NCBI GenBank assembly: GCA_947561715.1
Contig: OX387204.1
Location: 11,103,001-11,167,000, forward strand
Direction: 5' to 3'
Source of the DNA: Ascidia mentula
Taxonomy: Eukaryota > Chordata > Ascidiacea > Phlebobranchia > Ascidiidae
DNA: 64,000 bases
Shown here: positions 36,363 through 49,000 of the stretch, piece by piece
Numbering within the stretch: position 1 is the stretch's first letter
How the letters are laid out: each line of letters opens with the position of its first letter
The notes under the pieces: generated by a model
What the model saw: only the letters and a program-made list of their open reading frames with translations
Told to the model about the DNA's origin: nothing
The model's database searches: none
Translations under genes and position numbers: made by a program

Positions 36363-39300
36363 TTCCACATTATTTTAAAAGATTTTATTTGCCCTGGTGA
36401 CATTTCGGTTACCATCACAAATTGAAGATCTATGTCTAAAGACACAGGAGAAGTCCCGTCCGCATCACAAGAGCTGTTTGATGTAATTGATGCTGTGAAA
36501 CCTGTACAAACCGGTGTACCGTCTTCCACCACATGCACCGTCTCCCACTTTCAAAAGCACAGCGAGTGCACGTGCCGCCGCTTTAAGACTTCAACAGCTT
36601 AAGCGAAGATGTGCTTTAAAATCAAGAATGTTGGATCTTCAGCTCGAGCTCTCTAAAGCCCAAGACGATGTGGAATTGGCTGAATTCGCTGCGGACACAG
36701 TAAGTGAATTCGACTCATGCGTATCTACGCAAGGATGGGACCTCACCCCAGTTATGAAGCAAGAGCCCATCTGTTTGAACACGCCAAAACTCCTGAACCA
36801 CACAAACTGGGAAAAACATCCACGAAGGAAAGCGACTTTTTGAGTCAACCAGACTCCAGAGTACATGAACATGATTTGACACCATCTGATAGACCGTCAT
36901 TGATGGACAGCAGTAAAATGATGAATGTGAACTCGACAGACAAGCCACTTGCGGCAGGCAAGTTACAAGCTCCAGTCGAGCCTTCCAGTGCCCTCCCAGC
37001 GAAGGATTTGGTCCAGCGGTTGCCACCAGCGCAGATGCCACTGGGGCCGGCACATTTAAGACGAGTCCTCTCAACCGAGCGTTGGGACCACATAAAATAC
37101 GTCCACAGGCGACTACCTCAGATTTGTTCGTATTTGCTGAAACCGTGAAGCAAGGTTTTAACTTACCCAAACTGACGTTAGAGAAATATGACGGAGATCC
37201 TCTTAATAATCACAAGTTCATGAACGATTTTGATCGACAAGGCTTATCTATCTGACGTCGATAAGTTGGGATACCTCTGTGAATTTTGCGTTGAAGACGC
37301 CCTGACTAACATTTTGGAATGCAAAAGCATGCCTCCCGAATTAGGATACAGGGAGGCATTGGATATACTCCACAGGAGACATGGGAGATTAGATCTTGTT
37401 GTTAGAGCACATATGGACAGATTGACCTGTCGGCCGCCACTTAAAGACAACGACTTCGGGGGTTTGCGTTCTTTTCGAGCACAGGCTTCTGAGAGTTATG
37501 AGCTGTTCAGTCAGTGGAACTGTCAGTACACATTTGATTTGCCACAAAACATTGAGGCCGTTGTACAACGTTTGCCACAAAACGCGATCAGACGATTTAT
37601 CACAAAGTCATCCGAACTCCGTTTGCGAAATCGGCCAGTGACTTTTCAAACCTTGTTGGATCTTCTTGAGCTGTTGGCAGAGGATAATCGTTCGCCAATG
37701 ATGAGGTTTGTTTCCGTCGACGAATGTAAGTCAAAAGGTCAAGCGAGCATGAAAGGAAAGCCGCCCGAGCGAGTTGCAGCTACCTACTCAACGGTTACCA
37801 ACGGTGTCTCAGCGGAGACTTCTGTGGATCACGACTCCCTCCGACCCACTCAAACCTGCCCCGATTGCGAAGCCTTTCATTTTTTGTGGAAATGCGAGGT
37901 CTTCAAGAAACGGTCGCTCAAAGAACGCCACGCATTGGTACGTCGTAACAAGTTGTGTTACAATTGCTTTCGTCCCGACCATTTCGCGTCTGAGTGCACA
38001 TTGAATCAGGTGTGTCGACTAGAGGATTGTGGAAAAAGGCACCACACACTACTACATTGGACACATCCTATTGGTCCATCGGTTCAACGCACAAGTTCAC
38101 CGGTGAAAGGTCATGGGGCCGGCGTGTCTGGAACGTCTGCTGCCACGCTACGAGCGCTATTGGCACATCCGCGACCTTGAATTGCCTGTAATTGATTGTC
38201 CAGATATTGACTTGCTTGTTGCAGCCGATGTGTACGAGGCGCACGAACAACGCGATATTGTGCGTGGCACACGAAGCGACCCCGTTGCTATACGCACTGG
38301 GTAGAGTTGGTGCTTGTTTGGCCCAGGAAGAGAACATTCCAGCCAGAAAGCCTGTATCAACTTCATGCATTCAGACACGGAACTAAATCGCCATTTGGAT
38401 CAACTATACAGTGATGAGTTTCAGGAGAAAGGCCATCAAGGCCCGGGACTGTCACTTGATGACAAACGCGCTATTTCCTGTGGATGGACATTTACTAGAT
38501 TGGGTTACCTTGGAAGTCGCCCGAACCGAAGCAGCCATACAATAGAAATTTGGCAGAGCGACTTGCTACATCTAAAGCGGCGTTTGGAGAAAGATACCAA
38601 GTTTTTTGAAAAGTACAAAGAAAAAATAGAGGATTACTTAAAACAAGGGTTTGCGCGGAGAATACCCACGGACTGTTTGCCATGTACAGAGCAAACATGG
38701 TACATACCACATCATGCTGCGGGTAGCAAATTTCGAATTGTTTTCGACTGTGCTGCTTGCCACAAAAGAATCCTCTTTGAACGACAAGGTGTTACAAGGG
38801 CCAGACCTTACCAATAGTATTGTGGGAGTGCTGATACGTTTTCGCCAGGAGGTTGTTGCCTTTGCGGCCGACATCAAGTGAAGGTTGTTCCAAAGGACTG
38901 TGATTCACTATGATTTCTATGGTGGCCTGATAGCGATTTAAAACGCTCCCCTGTGGACTACCAAATGCTTGTGCATTTGTTTGGTGCACCTCTTCGCCGA
39001 GTTCTGCAAGCTTTGCGCTAAGAAAAGCAGCGTTGGATAAGAAGGACTTGTTTTCGACACCAGTTGTTGAGACTGTTTTAAAGAATTTTTATGTAGACGA
39101 CTATCTTAAGTCAGTGCCAACAGTTGCCCTGGCCACTGAGCTTATTAAGGATGTAAGTGCCATTTTGCGTGAGGGAGGATTTCATCTAACGAAATTTCTC
39201 AGCAACTCATCTGTTGTGCTTGAATCTGTACACCAGGACGACCGCTCGGTGTTGAACTTGGATTTATCGAACTTGCCGTTGGAAAGAGCATTGGGTGTTC

Positions 39301-42300
39301 AGTGGGACATGGCCAACGACTGTTTTGGAATTCGTGTTAACATAAAGGAAAAGCCATATACTCGCCGTGGTATGTTGTCAATGATCAGTCAGGTCTATGA
39401 CCCGCTGGGGTTTATTCAACCGTTGGTTCTTCCCATGAAAAGACTGATGCACAGAATCTGTGCAACCAACAACGTGGTTGGGACGACCCACTTCCTTCCC
39501 CAAAGTGTGGTCGGGCATTGGAATGTCTGGTTGGACCATGTGCATTTGTTAAAAGACGCGACAATTCCGCGTTGCTTCAAACCGCCTGGCACTGTTATCG
39601 TATTGACTGAACTTTACTGCTTTGGTGATGCCTGCGAGGCCAGGTATGGCGCCGTTTGTTATCTACGTTTTGAGGACTCAAGCGGGAATATACACTGTGG
39701 TAGGAAAATCACGAGTGACCCTTCTAAAGCCGGTCACGATACCTCGACTGGAATTAGTGGCCGCAGTAACTGCTGTCAAATTGCGGACAATGATTATTCA
39801 TGAATTGGACTATGACGTAGACAATGTGTGGTTTTGGTCTGATTCCACCACGGTGTTGCACTACATGAACAATTCTTCACGCTGCTTTCAGACCTTTGTT
39901 GCGAATTGACTCGCTGTTATTCACGAACACTCGATACCGTCGCAGTGGCGACATGTGGGAAGTAAAGATAATCCCGCTGACATTGCTTCGCGCGGGATGA
40001 TGTCCAGCCAATGTGAAAAGGCTAGAACGTGGTTTAGGGGCCCAGAATTCCTGTGAAAAGGTCGGAAATTTTGGCCAGATCAACCGCATGTCCCTTCCCG
40101 TGCTAAATGCATATCTCGACTTAAAAGCACACACTGTTTGTGCTGTGAATGTGACCGTTAAGCAAATGCCTTTACAGAGCCTGTTGAAACATTTCTCCTC
40201 ATGGGTTACCTTACAAAAATCAGTTGCCTGGTTAGGGGAGACCGGGGATACCTCGGACACGGGGATACCTCGGACCAGGCGTTTTACGTCACAATTAGGT
40301 ATTGTTAAGACACTTTTACAAAAGCTTTATGTCTCCATCAAACGTTAACAGGAACGTTGTAATTAAATCATGTCTGCTTAAAAAGTTATAATCGAAAAAG
40401 TCGATTTATCAGTGAACCAAGTTTTTCAATTTGTATGTGGAAGGTTATATATCAGTCACAGTTAATGAAAATGCAGTAAGTTTTGGTTGATTGCATATTC
40501 AAATATGTATTCTTGGATAGGCCAATGATGATTTTGTGTTACCTTTAAAAATACGGCCATAGTTTAGGAATTTCTATGTCGTCACGTGGTCGGGGATACT
40601 TCGGACATCATGGCAAAAAATCGCGAAAAGGCAACAATTTTTGAGTTTTATGAAAAATTATCGGTCATAGTAGAGAATAAACAGAGGCTGGATGAAATGA
40701 TTGAATTTTGGCAGTAAGAAAAAGTCCCAAAGATAAAAAATCTTTTGTTGACTCTAAAATCTATGATATCCGTGCTGCCGTTAAACGTACACGATTTACC
40801 CAAAGCATGAATGTGTGGAAGGGTCGAAACGATAAGTGGCCACGCCCCGATTCCTGAAAGCTTGAATGATATTTTATGCGCTAATGCCCCAATGCTGATA
40901 TTGCGTCAAGTATGATTTCAGTTATTTGTTAAATAAATAAAAAAACGTCTGTTAAAACTTGCTGTCCGAGACATCCCCAGTGACGTCCGATGTTACCCCG
41001 GTACCGGGGTGACTTCGGACATTTGAGACCTGTTTAAAAAATGGGCTGAATAAACATTTTTAGTGAGCTAAAACGAACGAAAAACCTTTTGTTTTTTGAG
41101 CAATGCTTTACTACTTACAACAAAATAAAATTTAAGAATGTGGTTCATAATTTAAAAAAAATATGAGCAATTTTCCCCAAACCGTCCGAGCTATCCCCGG
41201 TCTCCCCTAACCCGCTTCAGGAATTGTCTGCTGTGGAAATACGGACGAAGGGAAGCTGCAGTTTTCACTGAAACCCCGAAATTTTGTTCGGTGGGTCTAA
41301 CAGTTCAAGAGTTGGATCTGGCCACGAGAAATATTCTGCAATTGGTGCAACAAGAAGCTTTTCCTGCTGATCTAGCCAATCTGGTGAACTGTAAAATTTT
41401 TGAAGAAGGAATTAAACACCATTGTGCAACGAGCTATGCGTCGTCGCTGTGCAAGCTCTACCCTTTTTGTGTCGTCAACGGAATAATTCATATTGGAGGA
41501 AGGTTACGTAAATCAGACTTCGATTTACAACAGAAACATCAGGTAATTCTGCCCCATCGCCACCATGTAACGGATTTAATCATAGATTACTATCACCGCT
41601 CCGAAGGACATAGCGGAACTCTACATGTGCTCGCGTCAGTACGCGTCGTGCGTCAGTGTACGAGCTGCAAACTGCGGCACGCCAAGACAGAGTCGCAAAT
41701 CATGGGTGCCTTACCAAAACAACGGATTACCCCTGGAAACCCGCCATTCACTAACGTTGGTGTTGACAACATGGGGCCTTTTCTGGTAAAGGTGGGAAGG
41801 AGCCAAGTAAAACGTTATGGTTGTGTTTTCACGTGCATGTGCACGAGGGCTGTACATATAGAGGTCGCTCACTCGCTAGACACTTCCTCGTTCATCAACG
41901 CTTTTCGAAGGTTTTCGAGTCGAAGAGGTTCGCCTTCTGACGTGTTCAGCGACAACGGCACTAACTTTGTCGGGGCGGAACGTGAGCTTGGTAATGGTAT
42001 TACCAATTGTAATCAAACTCACATACCCAATTATCTGAGCCAGAAAAGAACCAATTGGCATTTCAATCCCCCGCTTGCAAGTCACCAGGGTGGAATATGG
42101 GAGCGTGTCATTCGTTCCATACGCCGCGTTCTTCAAGCGGATGCGGGCAATACTTCGTTGTACGACGAGTCTTTGTGTACCTTTCTTGCAGAAGTTGAAC
42201 GAATACTGAATAACCGACCAATCGCCGCCGTTGGGGACGATGTTCGGGACCTACGTGCATGCTCTCACTCCCAACAACTTGTTACTTGGTAAGATGGACT

Positions 42301-42482
42301 GTTCGCTCCCCCCAGACGAATTTGCGACGACCGACGGCTACCGGAAATCATGGCGTACAGTCCAGTGGTTGGCCGGCATGATTTGGAAGAGATGGCTACG
42401 GGACTACCTTCCAACGTTGCTGCGCCACGAATGGGTCCGACACTCCGCAAACTTTGGAGTGGGCGACCTGGTTTTGGTCTAG
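36363..42482 (+). mobile_element. BEL/Pao retroelement, broken
   Basis: A fossil retroelement of the BEL/Pao family. Parts in order: leader with a possible primer site (about 36396), gag region (about 36430-38180) with zinc-knuckle Cys/His motifs near 37960-38060, protease to reverse transcriptase (about 38180-39600), RNase H (about 39600-39910) and integrase (about 41290-42480) with a recognisable catalytic core. A 973-bp DNA element is inserted between the RNase H and integrase parts. I estimate at least half a dozen breaks, so it cannot act as it stands. No LTR pair was recognised. Protein-level similarity is still strong, suggesting moderate age; the 28.8-kb fragment belongs to the same family. 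Confidence 0.92.
40235..41207. mobile_element. 973-bp DNA element with TA duplication, inserted in the BEL/Pao copy
   Basis: The left end GGGGAGACCGGGGATACCTC and right end (GGTCTCCCC, reading back as GGGGAGACCGGGGATAGCTC) are inverted repeats of about 24-28 bp. TA flanks both ends (40233-40234, 41208-41209), as in Tc1/mariner-type insertions. The motif GGGGATA..TCGGAC recurs inside (about 40259, 40592, 41010), so subterminal repeats are present. No transposase is seen; it looks nonautonomous. It is younger than its BEL/Pao host. Confidence 0.88.
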
Positions 42483-43100
42483 GACTGTGACCCATGAAGA
42501 TCTACTATAGTACTATTCAAAGAGAGAAAAAAATGATTGCAGCTGCATTGGACTAAATACAGCAAGGATCTGAGGAGCCTCCAGGAGGATCTTATGTCCT
42601 ATAGGATAGCAAAAAAACAGTCCCAAGCAAACTTCCAAAGCAACTTTCCTGTAACAATTTATTTTGCTATTGCGTAGAAAAGGGTTGGGGCCAGCATTAA
42701 ATTGCAAATTGGATGATGTTTTTGCGATTCATTTTTTCGCAAAACCAACTTACATTATTTTCAGCCTATTTAGCTAAAATAATGTCCGACCAGGGGGCGA
42801 AATGCCCCCTGGGGGGCGCCTTAAGCAACTATCCTGCAACTAATTTTGACCTGATTGCGTAGACAAGAGGCGGGCCTAACATAAAATCACAAATTAAGGT
42901 AGGCCTATTCAATTTTGAGCTACATCCCCTTGAACATTTTGATGGTTTTTCAACTAACTTTTTCACAGCACCCAAATTTGACCCCAATGTATCAGCGGTT
43001 GCCTTGTGACGTAACTAAGTTTCTCTGTGACAGAGGACTAGGAGTACATTCCCCGCGGGCAAAACTTGTTTAATAGAAATACTGATATGCGGTCTTAAAT
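42483..43100. other. Unassigned DNA after the BEL/Pao copy
   Basis: No gene. Two similar segments starting near 42640 and 42828 (both with gcaac...ttttgac/ttttgc...attgcgtag) suggest an old local duplication. No match to the element's 5' flank was seen. Confidence 0.4.
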
Positions 43101-43129
43101 GACCACGACGTTCGCCTCTGAAGCAGAAA

Positions 43130-45060
43130 TTCAGTATTTTGAAGTCCATGTTTGCAACGACTCTCCCTGAATTTTCTCGGCACAAACAAAATTTGCGCCA
43201 TTGTCACTGAAGATGTGCTTCAGTGCTCCGCTTCTCCCAATGAAATGACGAAGGGCAGCTATAAACGAAACAGTAGATAGACTGTGGGCAACCTCCAGAT
43301 GAGCGGCACGGATTGTAAGGCAGGTGAATAGAACATGGGTTAACTTGTACACGGAACGACTGCAGTCAGTCTTTTTCAATCGGGAATTTCTACTTAATGC
43401 AGGGAGAAATGAAGCAGAGCCTTTCCGCTGCTCGTACTTGACAAGTTCCTACTATAGGCGATCTTCAACTCAGGCAAGCCAATGTTAGTTAACAGGACAA
43501 CTAATGATTTCCTTCAATGCATCAAAAGTATCTTAAATCTCATACACCAGATCATGACTTTCTTTAATGTAGGCATGAGTAACGTTCAATGTTTCGATCC
43601 ATGGTGCTTCGGTTGATGTACTTCAACAGTACAGGAGGCCGCAGCCTTTCCCATCGGATTTAATTCCTGAGGAAGATCGGGAGCATTTGGCGGGTGCGAC
43701 AGCCAGTTGGATTCAGGCTCCAGAAGAAACATTGGGCCTTTTAACCAGCGACTCGATTTGACAAGGGCTTCGGCGGGTAGACCTCTTGAGGCATTATTGG
43801 CGGAATTCAATTTCGTAGGAATGTGATTCCAATCCTAATATCGGTCAGTCGCTCGATCTCGGCCAGGCGATTGCTGGCGACAAATACTGGAAACCGTTTG
43901 GTTGCATTTCGAATACTTAACAGAACAGCAGTGGAATAACTCCAGAAAACCGAACTTTCAATGGTCAAGTCCAGTTCCATTCTCATGGGGCTATCCATCC
44001 TCGCATCGAGCACAGCAGCCGTAAGCTCCAGTCGAGGGGTCGTCTTCGTGTTCAACAGGGCAAGTCGGGATTTTCCAATCAGGAAAGAACATTACTGTTC
44101 TGCGATTGTCTTCGGTGCGAAGATATGACACGGCTCCATACGCATACTTAGATGCACCAGCGAAATGATGCAGTTGGTACTTACAGTGGCGGTTTCAGCT
44201 TCGAGGACTTGAAGCAACGTCGAATGAGAACATTGCTAAAGTTAGACAACTCAGCAAGCCACCTCTTCCAGTTATCGGAAAATCGACTCAGGAATGTCGT
44301 TGTCCTAATTTATTTCCGATTTGTACAAGTCCTGCAGCAATAGCTCGGCCCTCAAAATCACGGGAGATACAAAACCTATAGGGTGCTGGTAAAGTGAACT
44401 GACAGCTGAAAGAATTCCTCTACGCGTGTGTGGCCTGCTTGGAAGTTCGACCTTAAACCGAAATGCGCATTCGGTTACAAACCAATGAACCCCAAGGACT
44501 CAATCGCAGTATCTACATCCTTGACAGATGCGAGGCAGTCATCCAAGTAGAAATTGCGCCTCAGAATGTTTTTAACCTGTGGATCAAAGTTTTTACCAAA
44601 TGAATCTGCGGTCTGCTTTAGGCAGAAGGTGGCGCATCTCGGATAGGACGTCGCGCCAAACAGGTGCACTTTCATCCGATGAGGTGTGCATGTCATATCT
44701 CCATCGGGCCACCAAAGAAATCGGAGTGAATCGCGATCACGGGGTTCCACTCAAACCTGGTGGAATATTGCCTCGATGCCAGCAATCAAGGCAACTGACT
44801 GACAGCGAAATCGGGTTAACACGCCAACTAAACAGTTTACAAAATCGGACCTTTCATGAGTGTGTCGTTCAGCGAGACGCCTCTGCTTCGGGCAGCACAA
44901 TCGAAGACCACACGAAGCTTGTCAGGCTTATGTGGATTAAACACCGGGTGATACGTCAGGTAACAGACGCGATTGTTTGTCACGACCTTGTTGTCGGAAA
45001 TTTCTTCAGCGTACCCTTTGATATGTCCGTTTGCATAGTGTCTACATATCCTTTTCGCAG
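43130..45060 (-). mobile_element. Second BEL/Pao relic, older, opposite strand
   Basis: Minus-strand fossil pieces in the order reverse transcriptase (about 45060-44475), RNase H (about 44055-43807) and integrase core (about 43379-43131). Recognisable motifs include YLDDCL in the reverse transcriptase and SDNGANF in the integrase. It differs from the 36-42 kb copy, so it is another family or subfamily. It is strongly decayed, with many breaks and missing stretches; no LTRs seen. Confidence 0.85.
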
Positions 45061-45109
45061 AACGTCGTCGTTGGACAATCGTCTTTTTAAACTGATATCG
45101 CGCTTTTCC

Positions 45110-45690
45110 GCCATCTAGCGGCTGATTGGCAACTTCTCGATTCCAGGTCGGGCAGTTAAACGATTTTTTTTTCGGTACGATCTAGTTCCATTTTTTGTTG
45201 CTTTTTTACCAAAATATTGACTAATCCGTGGTCTGGGATGGATCTTTCGTAAAATCACGAATAATCGGCCATTTAAACGGTTCATTTTTCCACAAATACA
45301 GCTTGAATTTTGTGCTCCATTTTCACCATAATTTTCAGCAGCACCTATCACCAAGTTACTACCTGAATAAAATAGCCCAAAACCCCACTAAAACTGCCCC
45401 CAAACACCTGGACATTCGCCATGACAACAGCACACACATGTGCGCTCATTCAACCGAAAAATTTACCCCTATGCATTACTGGTTTGCTCTGTGGCATGCT
45501 GTTTCCTTTGTGACAGAGGTCAACACGGTGGGCATTTCTCACCACCGAATCTTATTTTCATAGAAATACCAATTTGCCTCCTTCAGATAACGGACATGCG
45601 AATTGCTTTTTGCAGACGAACCAAGTGCGGGACCAAAAAGTAACCAGCCAAGAGATGTCTTTACGGCACAATTAAGAATAGCCGCTGAAT
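45110..45690. other. Intergenic, no gene recognised
   Basis: A plus-strand chance frame (45228-45563) carries no known motif. The 3' untranslated region and poly(A) signal of the transporter gene (AATAAA on the minus strand near 45731) border it. Confidence 0.4.
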
Positions 45691-46002
45691 TTATTTGATG
45701 TACAATGGTTCACAGTTTCTTTCCTTTATATTTATTTGCTTTGGATTGCTGACCACTCATTAGGCTCTATATTTATATTTATCAATTGCCTTAAACATGG
45801 AAATGAGATTTGGAATATACAACTGCACGAAAATATCACCCACAACCACATAAAAAACAAATACAGAAAAATTTATAATATTGGTAAGAGCCTATGATTT
45901 AGCAGGCAAACATTAACTAAAATTACTTCCACAATGGTATGTCAAACATTAAGTTGGCAAAAACAGTAAAATTGTCAAGAGCAAATCTGCATGCACAAAG
46001 TA

Positions 46003-49000
46003 CTACTCCTCGTTTACACATTCTTCATCTTGTATCAGAGAGTCATTAACCATGTTATTGCTATGACGTATTCCATAACCGAAGTACATAATGAAACCTA
46101 ACAATAGCAAATCACACATTAGCCAAGAGAAAATGATGATATGGCATTAAAGGAGCAACAGAATGACAAGAAACACGCATACAAATAAATAACTTTCTCG
46201 AACTTACCAAATACCATCCATATACCAAATCTCACCCATGTCATTGTTGGAAGTTTTAACATCAAGTAAATATTAAACATCATGCTAAACATTGGAACAA
46301 GGGGGACCAATGGTGTCTAAACAAGCTTTTTGTCAAGAATTTTATATTCAGAATAAGTTACAAAAATTACCTGAAAGGAGAGTTTAGTGGAACTTTTTGG
46401 CTGCCTTCCAATTACAAACACTGAAAGCAATAAAAACATTGCCAATATCACCAGCAGGAAAATTCCCCACCATTTTTCGAGGTTTCCATCACCCCAGACA
46501 AGAAGTATTGCCAACAAGATCATAACGACCACTAAAATGTGTTTTTAGCATAATAATATGTCATAAGGTAACAAGACCCATAAGAAAACTCAAGCATTAA
46601 AGTAACGAGTGTTTTAGTACAAAAAACAGGGCATATTTTCATCTTACACTTATATTCTTTAACAAGTTAGTTCATTGGAACATTACTCCTTCCAAAATTT
46701 CATTTGACAAAAAATAATGGAAAATAATGTATATGTTTTAGGACTAAACCACATTCCACTGATTCTTTTAGCCCCGTGACATTAAACATTAGACAATTAG
46801 TGTTTGTATAGGGATCGTTGACAGAGAGGTAGAAGCTGTGTGCCTGGTGTATCGGGTATTAGTCTACAATTGTATGGCACCTGACAAAGAGGAAACAATG
46901 TTAACAAGCATGTTTGTTGATTGTGTTGGTATTTCCATCTTTGGACTAAAAATATTCTTCCAGGAATAGTTTTGAAATGAAGCAAACTCCTTTGATTCCT
47001 CTGAAGAACATTTGTTAAGTTTTCCATATTAGGTTGAAATGGACATTTTTACCCAGTGATAATTTTTCTTTATCTGGACGAAATCTCAGTAATAACACAG
47101 AGCATGCCACTAACGTGTAAGCCATTAATGTGCCAATAGACATCATGTTTACTAAGTCATCAAGGTCAAACAACAATGCCATTAAAGCTGCAATAATAAT
47201 GTTGTTGAAGAAGCATTTCACAACTCAAACATAAGTATACACCACACCTGAAAAAACTCCTGATAAAATAGTAGCAATTACAGGAACATGTGAGTTTGGG
47301 GATACCTTGGAGAACTGTGTAAATATGAGTCCATCACGGGCCATTGCAAATACTATTCTTGGCATCCCAACAGCTGCACCTAAGACGCTAATAGTTTGAA
47401 GAAAAATACAGTGTCATAGCCATTTCGCTGAAAAGTATTGTGTAAAGTTCAATTATTACCATTAATCAATGATGTCATTGCAGCATTCACCAAGGCATTG
47501 CAGCATGCAATTGTCTGAAAACCACGTTATGGTTTAAATCATAATTTTTTTTTGGCAATGTAATCAACAAAATCAAAGTATCACATGAAATGATAAAATC
47601 ACAAACATAAAACGTGTTGAAAAAGCAGCAATACATTTTTTAATTTATACCTGGCAATTAAAGCGCAAATGGAACCAACTGCTATCGGTTTGGATGCCCA
47701 ACCTAAATTTACATAAATAAAAGCATTCGGCAGAGGAGCATTTTCATTCAACAAATAGTATGGTTGCATTAATGTTAATGCAGAGGAAACAGAAACATAA
47801 GCCAGTAAGCAAATGACCAGTGTAATAACTATGGACCTCGGTATATTTTTTGATGGATTTTTGGCTTCTTCGCCTGCAAAACATTGAGAGACTTAAATAA
47901 TACCTTTATTGGTGAAAATATATAAGAAATACAATGATCCAATCCTTTATAACAAGTTTTATTTTACTTTGTACAGGTAGCCAGGCAAAACAAAATCTTT
48001 AGGCTAAAAAAAAAAATCTTTAGGCCTTGCAGCATCATTACTGATGCTGCAAGGCATGCTGCTTGTAGTTAAGTATCCTAATAACCAGGAGATACACAAT
48101 TTCAGGCATGGTTAGCCAGTGTGAGTATCTGTGTAGGATTTCGGAAAAGTCAGCAATCATTTAATGCACTGGATTTCAACCTTGCAGTTGCTAAGGTCTT
48201 GATGGGGTCACAAAGTAGTGACGAAATCGTCAAACAAAAACTTTGTTATGGAAAGAAAAGGTTTGATCGGTTTTGCTGCAACCAGGTGACAGTAGCAGGA
48301 CAAGTAGCGGACCCAGACAGTTGCATTGTTGAACAGAAAATGTATCCATTGATATAATAAAGTGAGTATTGCCATAGAAAAACAATGCAAATGAATAAGC
48401 CAATCTGACACTTACAGTCCTACATGCATTTTTTCATTAAAAACCATCTAGTTAGTTTTGTGCAACGATAAGATAGACCTTGTTAAACACGGAACTATTT
48501 AGAAGTTACCCTGGCCTTAATATGTGTCTATATGTTTTCAGAGGTATATAGTAGTGTTAACCATTATGTATGAAAAAAGTGATCGATAGGAATTAGGAAG
48601 TCACAGGTTGTACAAAAATTAAAAACACTGATTTGATGGTTTTCCATCAAAGTTACAACATGACTTTAAAGCTGTGTTAAAATAGTGATATTTTTCACAT
48701 TATCAAAACAATCTCAGGCTTGAAACATTAAAATTGTGTCCACTTACCAACACAAGCTATTGTATCAAAGCCAACAAATGCATAAAAACAAGAAGCTGCA
48801 CCTTCCATCATCTTTGAAACACCATATGGCATAAAACCACCATTTCCATGTCCATTCACCTCATTAGGTTTCAAATGCCAATTGTTAATATCAGCTGTAA
48901 CAAATAAGACACTATAAGAAAACAGATAAGCAAACATTTTTTAAACAAAACAAACACAATCATAAAAAAATGTAAAGGTCCATCGCAAAAAAAACATCAT

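Noticed and set aside
35909-42800. LTR pair around the BEL/Pao copy
   Set aside because: I compared the two flanks by eye and found no shared direct repeat, so I do not call LTRs.
44579-45118. 179-codon plus-strand frame
   Set aside because: It is antisense to the reverse-transcriptase part of a decayed BEL/Pao relic.
47459-47517. 59-bp exon-like segment in the transporter gene
   Set aside because: It has plausible splice sites, but the flanking exons join directly in phase into a perfect CAT-family sequence. Including it would shift frame and give an early stop.
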